Assembly: GCA_949511925.1 (NCBI GenBank) | Contig: CATEYX010000013.1 | Coordinates: forward strand, 1 to 7,617 | Origin: Cryomorphaceae bacterium | Lineage (GTDB): Bacteria > Bacteroidota > Bacteroidia > Flavobacteriales > BACL11 | Reading direction: 5' to 3' | Length of the DNA: 7,617 nt | Part shown: positions 6,202-7,617 of the stretch, piece by piece | How the letters are laid out: each line of letters opens with the position of its first letter | How positions within the stretch are numbered: position 1 is the stretch's first letter | Program-made: the position numbers and the translations under genes | The notes under the pieces: model-generated | Databases searched by the model: none | Told to the model about the DNA's origin: nothing | What the model saw: only the letters and a program-made list of their open reading frames with translations

Positions 6202-7296
6202 ATGTATAAACTATTCCCTCTTCTCTTTTTTGTTTTTTTGTTTAATAAAAGTTCAAATTCTCAAACTTCAGACAGTACAAGGGTTAACTCTTTGGAGCAA
6301 AAATTTACTGATTCTATCGCTCAAATAAATGAACAAAATGAACATTTAAAAGCATCTAGAAATGCTTATAATGAAGGCTTAATTTTATTTAAAAATGAAA
6401 ATTATAGTGAAGCGATTTCTTATTTTAGTAAGGCAATTGATATTGACTCTATTTTTTTACAAGCCTATTTGAGTAGAGCAAAATGCTATGAAAAGTCAGA
6501 TAATGATTTGGCAGTTGCGGATTATTTAATGACTTTTAGGCTTGATTCTGCTAATTTATTGCCCTTATATGGAATTGCTAGATTGTACTTAAAAACGGAT
6601 AAACCTTTGGCTGTAGAAATGTACACAACTATTTTGTCCTTACAGGCTGATGAGTATTTGGCTATGAGCCAACTTGGCATTATTGCTTTTATAGATGAAA
6701 AATATGAAGATGCAGAACAATTATTTACGCAATCCTTATTAGTTAATACAAATGCATATACTTTAAACGACAGGGGAAGTTGTTATCGAAAGTTAGATAA
6801 GTTAGACATGGCGATAAACGATTACTTAGCTGCAATTGCTCTAAATACTAATTTGGCATTTATCTATAGTAACTTGGCAAGTATTTATGGTAAACAAGGA
6901 GATGTTTATAAGGCTTTGCGCTATTATGATTTGGCAATTTCAAAAGATGCTAGTTATGCTTTAGCCTATAATAACAAAGCAAGTCTATTGTTGGATGATA
7001 GCGAATTTGAAAAAGCAAAATTTGAGATTGATAAAGCTTTAGTTGCAGATGCTGAATATGCTCCTGCGTATAATAATAAAGGAGTTATTAATCATCAAAT
7101 GAAAAAATACACTGAAGCTATTGCAGCTTTTGATAAAGCAATTCAATTAGATGTAAATTATGCAAAAGCCTACTTAAATAGAGGGATATCCAAGCAGATG
7201 ATAAGAGATGAGGATGGTGCTTGCCTAGATTGGAAAAAAGCAAAAGAATTAGGAATTATGATGTCAAAAAATTATTTAGCAAATGATTGTGAATAG
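6202..7296 (+). CDS. Exported tetratricopeptide repeat protein
   Basis: The 364-residue protein begins with a signal peptide (about 1-20, 'KLFPLLFFVFLF' then a Ser/Asn-rich stretch). A short polar linker (about 21-50) may form a helix. About nine tandem TPR units of 34 residues run from about 54 to 355. Clear units include 'NENYSEAISYFSKAIDID' and 'KKYTEAIAAFDKAIQLD', with the usual small and aromatic residues at the packing positions; the last one, 'DEDGACLDWKKAKELG', is a common capping repeat. TPR superhelices bind proteins or peptides, so it is probably a periplasmic scaffold or adaptor; nothing in the sequence suggests an enzyme. Only two Cys are found in the repeats (C95, C194), plus C341 and C363 near the end. 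It is divergent from trmD and overlaps the next gene by 14 bases, so the two are likely co-translated and may act together. The specific partner is unknown. Confidence 0.85.
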   Translation: MYKLFPLLFFVFLFNKSSNSQTSDSTRVNSLEQKFTDSIAQINEQNEHLKASRNAYNEGLILFKNENYSEAISYFSKAIDIDSIFLQAYLSRAKCYEKSDNDLAVADYLMTFRLDSANLLPLYGIARLYLKTDKPLAVEMYTTILSLQADEYLAMSQLGIIAFIDEKYEDAEQLFTQSLLVNTNAYTLNDRGSCYRKLDKLDMAINDYLAAIALNTNLAFIYSNLASIYGKQGDVYKALRYYDLAISKDASYALAYNNKASLLLDDSEFEKAKFEIDKALVADAEYAPAYNNKGVINHQMKKYTEAIAAFDKAIQLDVNYAKAYLNRGISKQMIRDEDGACLDWKKAKELGIMMSKNYLANDCE

Positions 7297-7617
7297 TAGT
7301 TGGAGCAAAAATTTATTTTTAGTTGGTTTCTGGTTAATAGCGAGCGTTACTTTTGCTCAAGATATTGCCTTTAAGAGTTCAAACTTTAAAGAAGATAAAA
7401 CAGGTTTAAAGTTGGCGAAGGAAAATATTGAGATTGCTGATGAAATGCGAGATGAGGGAATTGTCAAGATATTGGCTTTTCAAGAGGATAATTTATTGTT
7501 TATACAAGCTATTTTTCATTATCAAAAAGCACAAGATTTTAATCCAAATAATGCAGAGCTTAATTATAAAATTGGAAGTAGTTATTTGTTTACTAATCAA
7601 AAAGAAAAAGCAGCTGA
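7283..7617 (+). CDS. Exported TPR-containing protein, N-terminal part (3' truncated by window edge)
   Basis: An ATG at 7283, inside the last codons of the preceding TPR gene, opens a frame with no stop to the window end (111 codons plus two bases). The start gives a classic signal peptide: Ser/Lys-containing n-region, hydrophobic core 'LFLVGFWLIASV' and cleavage after 'TFA' before Q26. A GTG at 7289 is an alternative start. The mature part begins with a charged helical stretch (about 35-65), followed by at least one TPR-like unit ('AIFHYQKAQDFNPNNAELNY', about 76-95) and the beginning of another. N-termini of this kind are common in Bacteroidota TPR/PD40/OmpA proteins like the one at 2863-4767, so an OmpA-type C-terminus beyond the window is a reasonable guess, not something seen here. 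The 14-base overlap points to translational coupling with the upstream TPR gene. Confidence 0.8.
   Translation, partial: MIVNSSWSKNLFLVGFWLIASVTFAQDIAFKSSNFKEDKTGLKLAKENIEIADEMRDEGIVKILAFQEDNLLFIQAIFHYQKAQDFNPNNAELNYKIGSSYLFTNQKEKAA

Overview
The window is AT-rich chromosomal DNA from a member of the Bacteroidota, most likely a flavobacterial-type lineage. Four things support this: a short type IX secretion (T9SS)-like C-terminal tail on one secreted protein; a PorE-like TPR/PD40/OmpA envelope protein; signal peptides ending in the 'FGQ' or 'FAQ' style typical of the phylum; and start codons without Shine-Dalgarno sequences. It reads as a normal chromosomal region. I see no insertion sequence, phage, CRISPR array, tRNA or rRNA.

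Layout. (1) Positions 1-4767 hold four plus-strand genes: the 3' end of aroC (chorismate synthase), a secreted protein joining a haem c-binding segment to a PHM-type dicopper monooxygenase, a sodium-coupled acidic amino acid/dicarboxylate symporter, and a PorE-like envelope protein. Each of the three junctions has exactly one base between stop and start, so this is almost certainly one transcript. (2) A perfect 8-bp hairpin at 4770-4789 separates this operon from the convergent minus-strand pair trmD-rplS (tRNA m1G37 methyltransferase and ribosomal protein L19). (3) A 290-bp AT-rich divergent intergenic region (5912-6201) contains candidate promoter elements and two dyads. (4) From 6202 to the window end, a plus-strand pair encodes an exported nine-repeat TPR protein and, overlapping it by 14 bases, the start of a second exported TPR protein cut by the window edge.

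How the genes relate. trmD and rplS are translation housekeeping genes. The TPR and OmpA proteins are probable periplasmic or outer-membrane scaffolds. The monooxygenase keeps all six copper ligands of peptidylglycine alpha-hydroxylating monooxygenase (PHM), but the positions that bind peptide substrate in PHM are changed. It also carries its own CxxCH haem site. It is the least understood protein here and the best candidate for undescribed chemistry. No obvious pathway links aroC, the monooxygenase, the symporter and the PorE-like protein, so their co-transcription may be only organisational.
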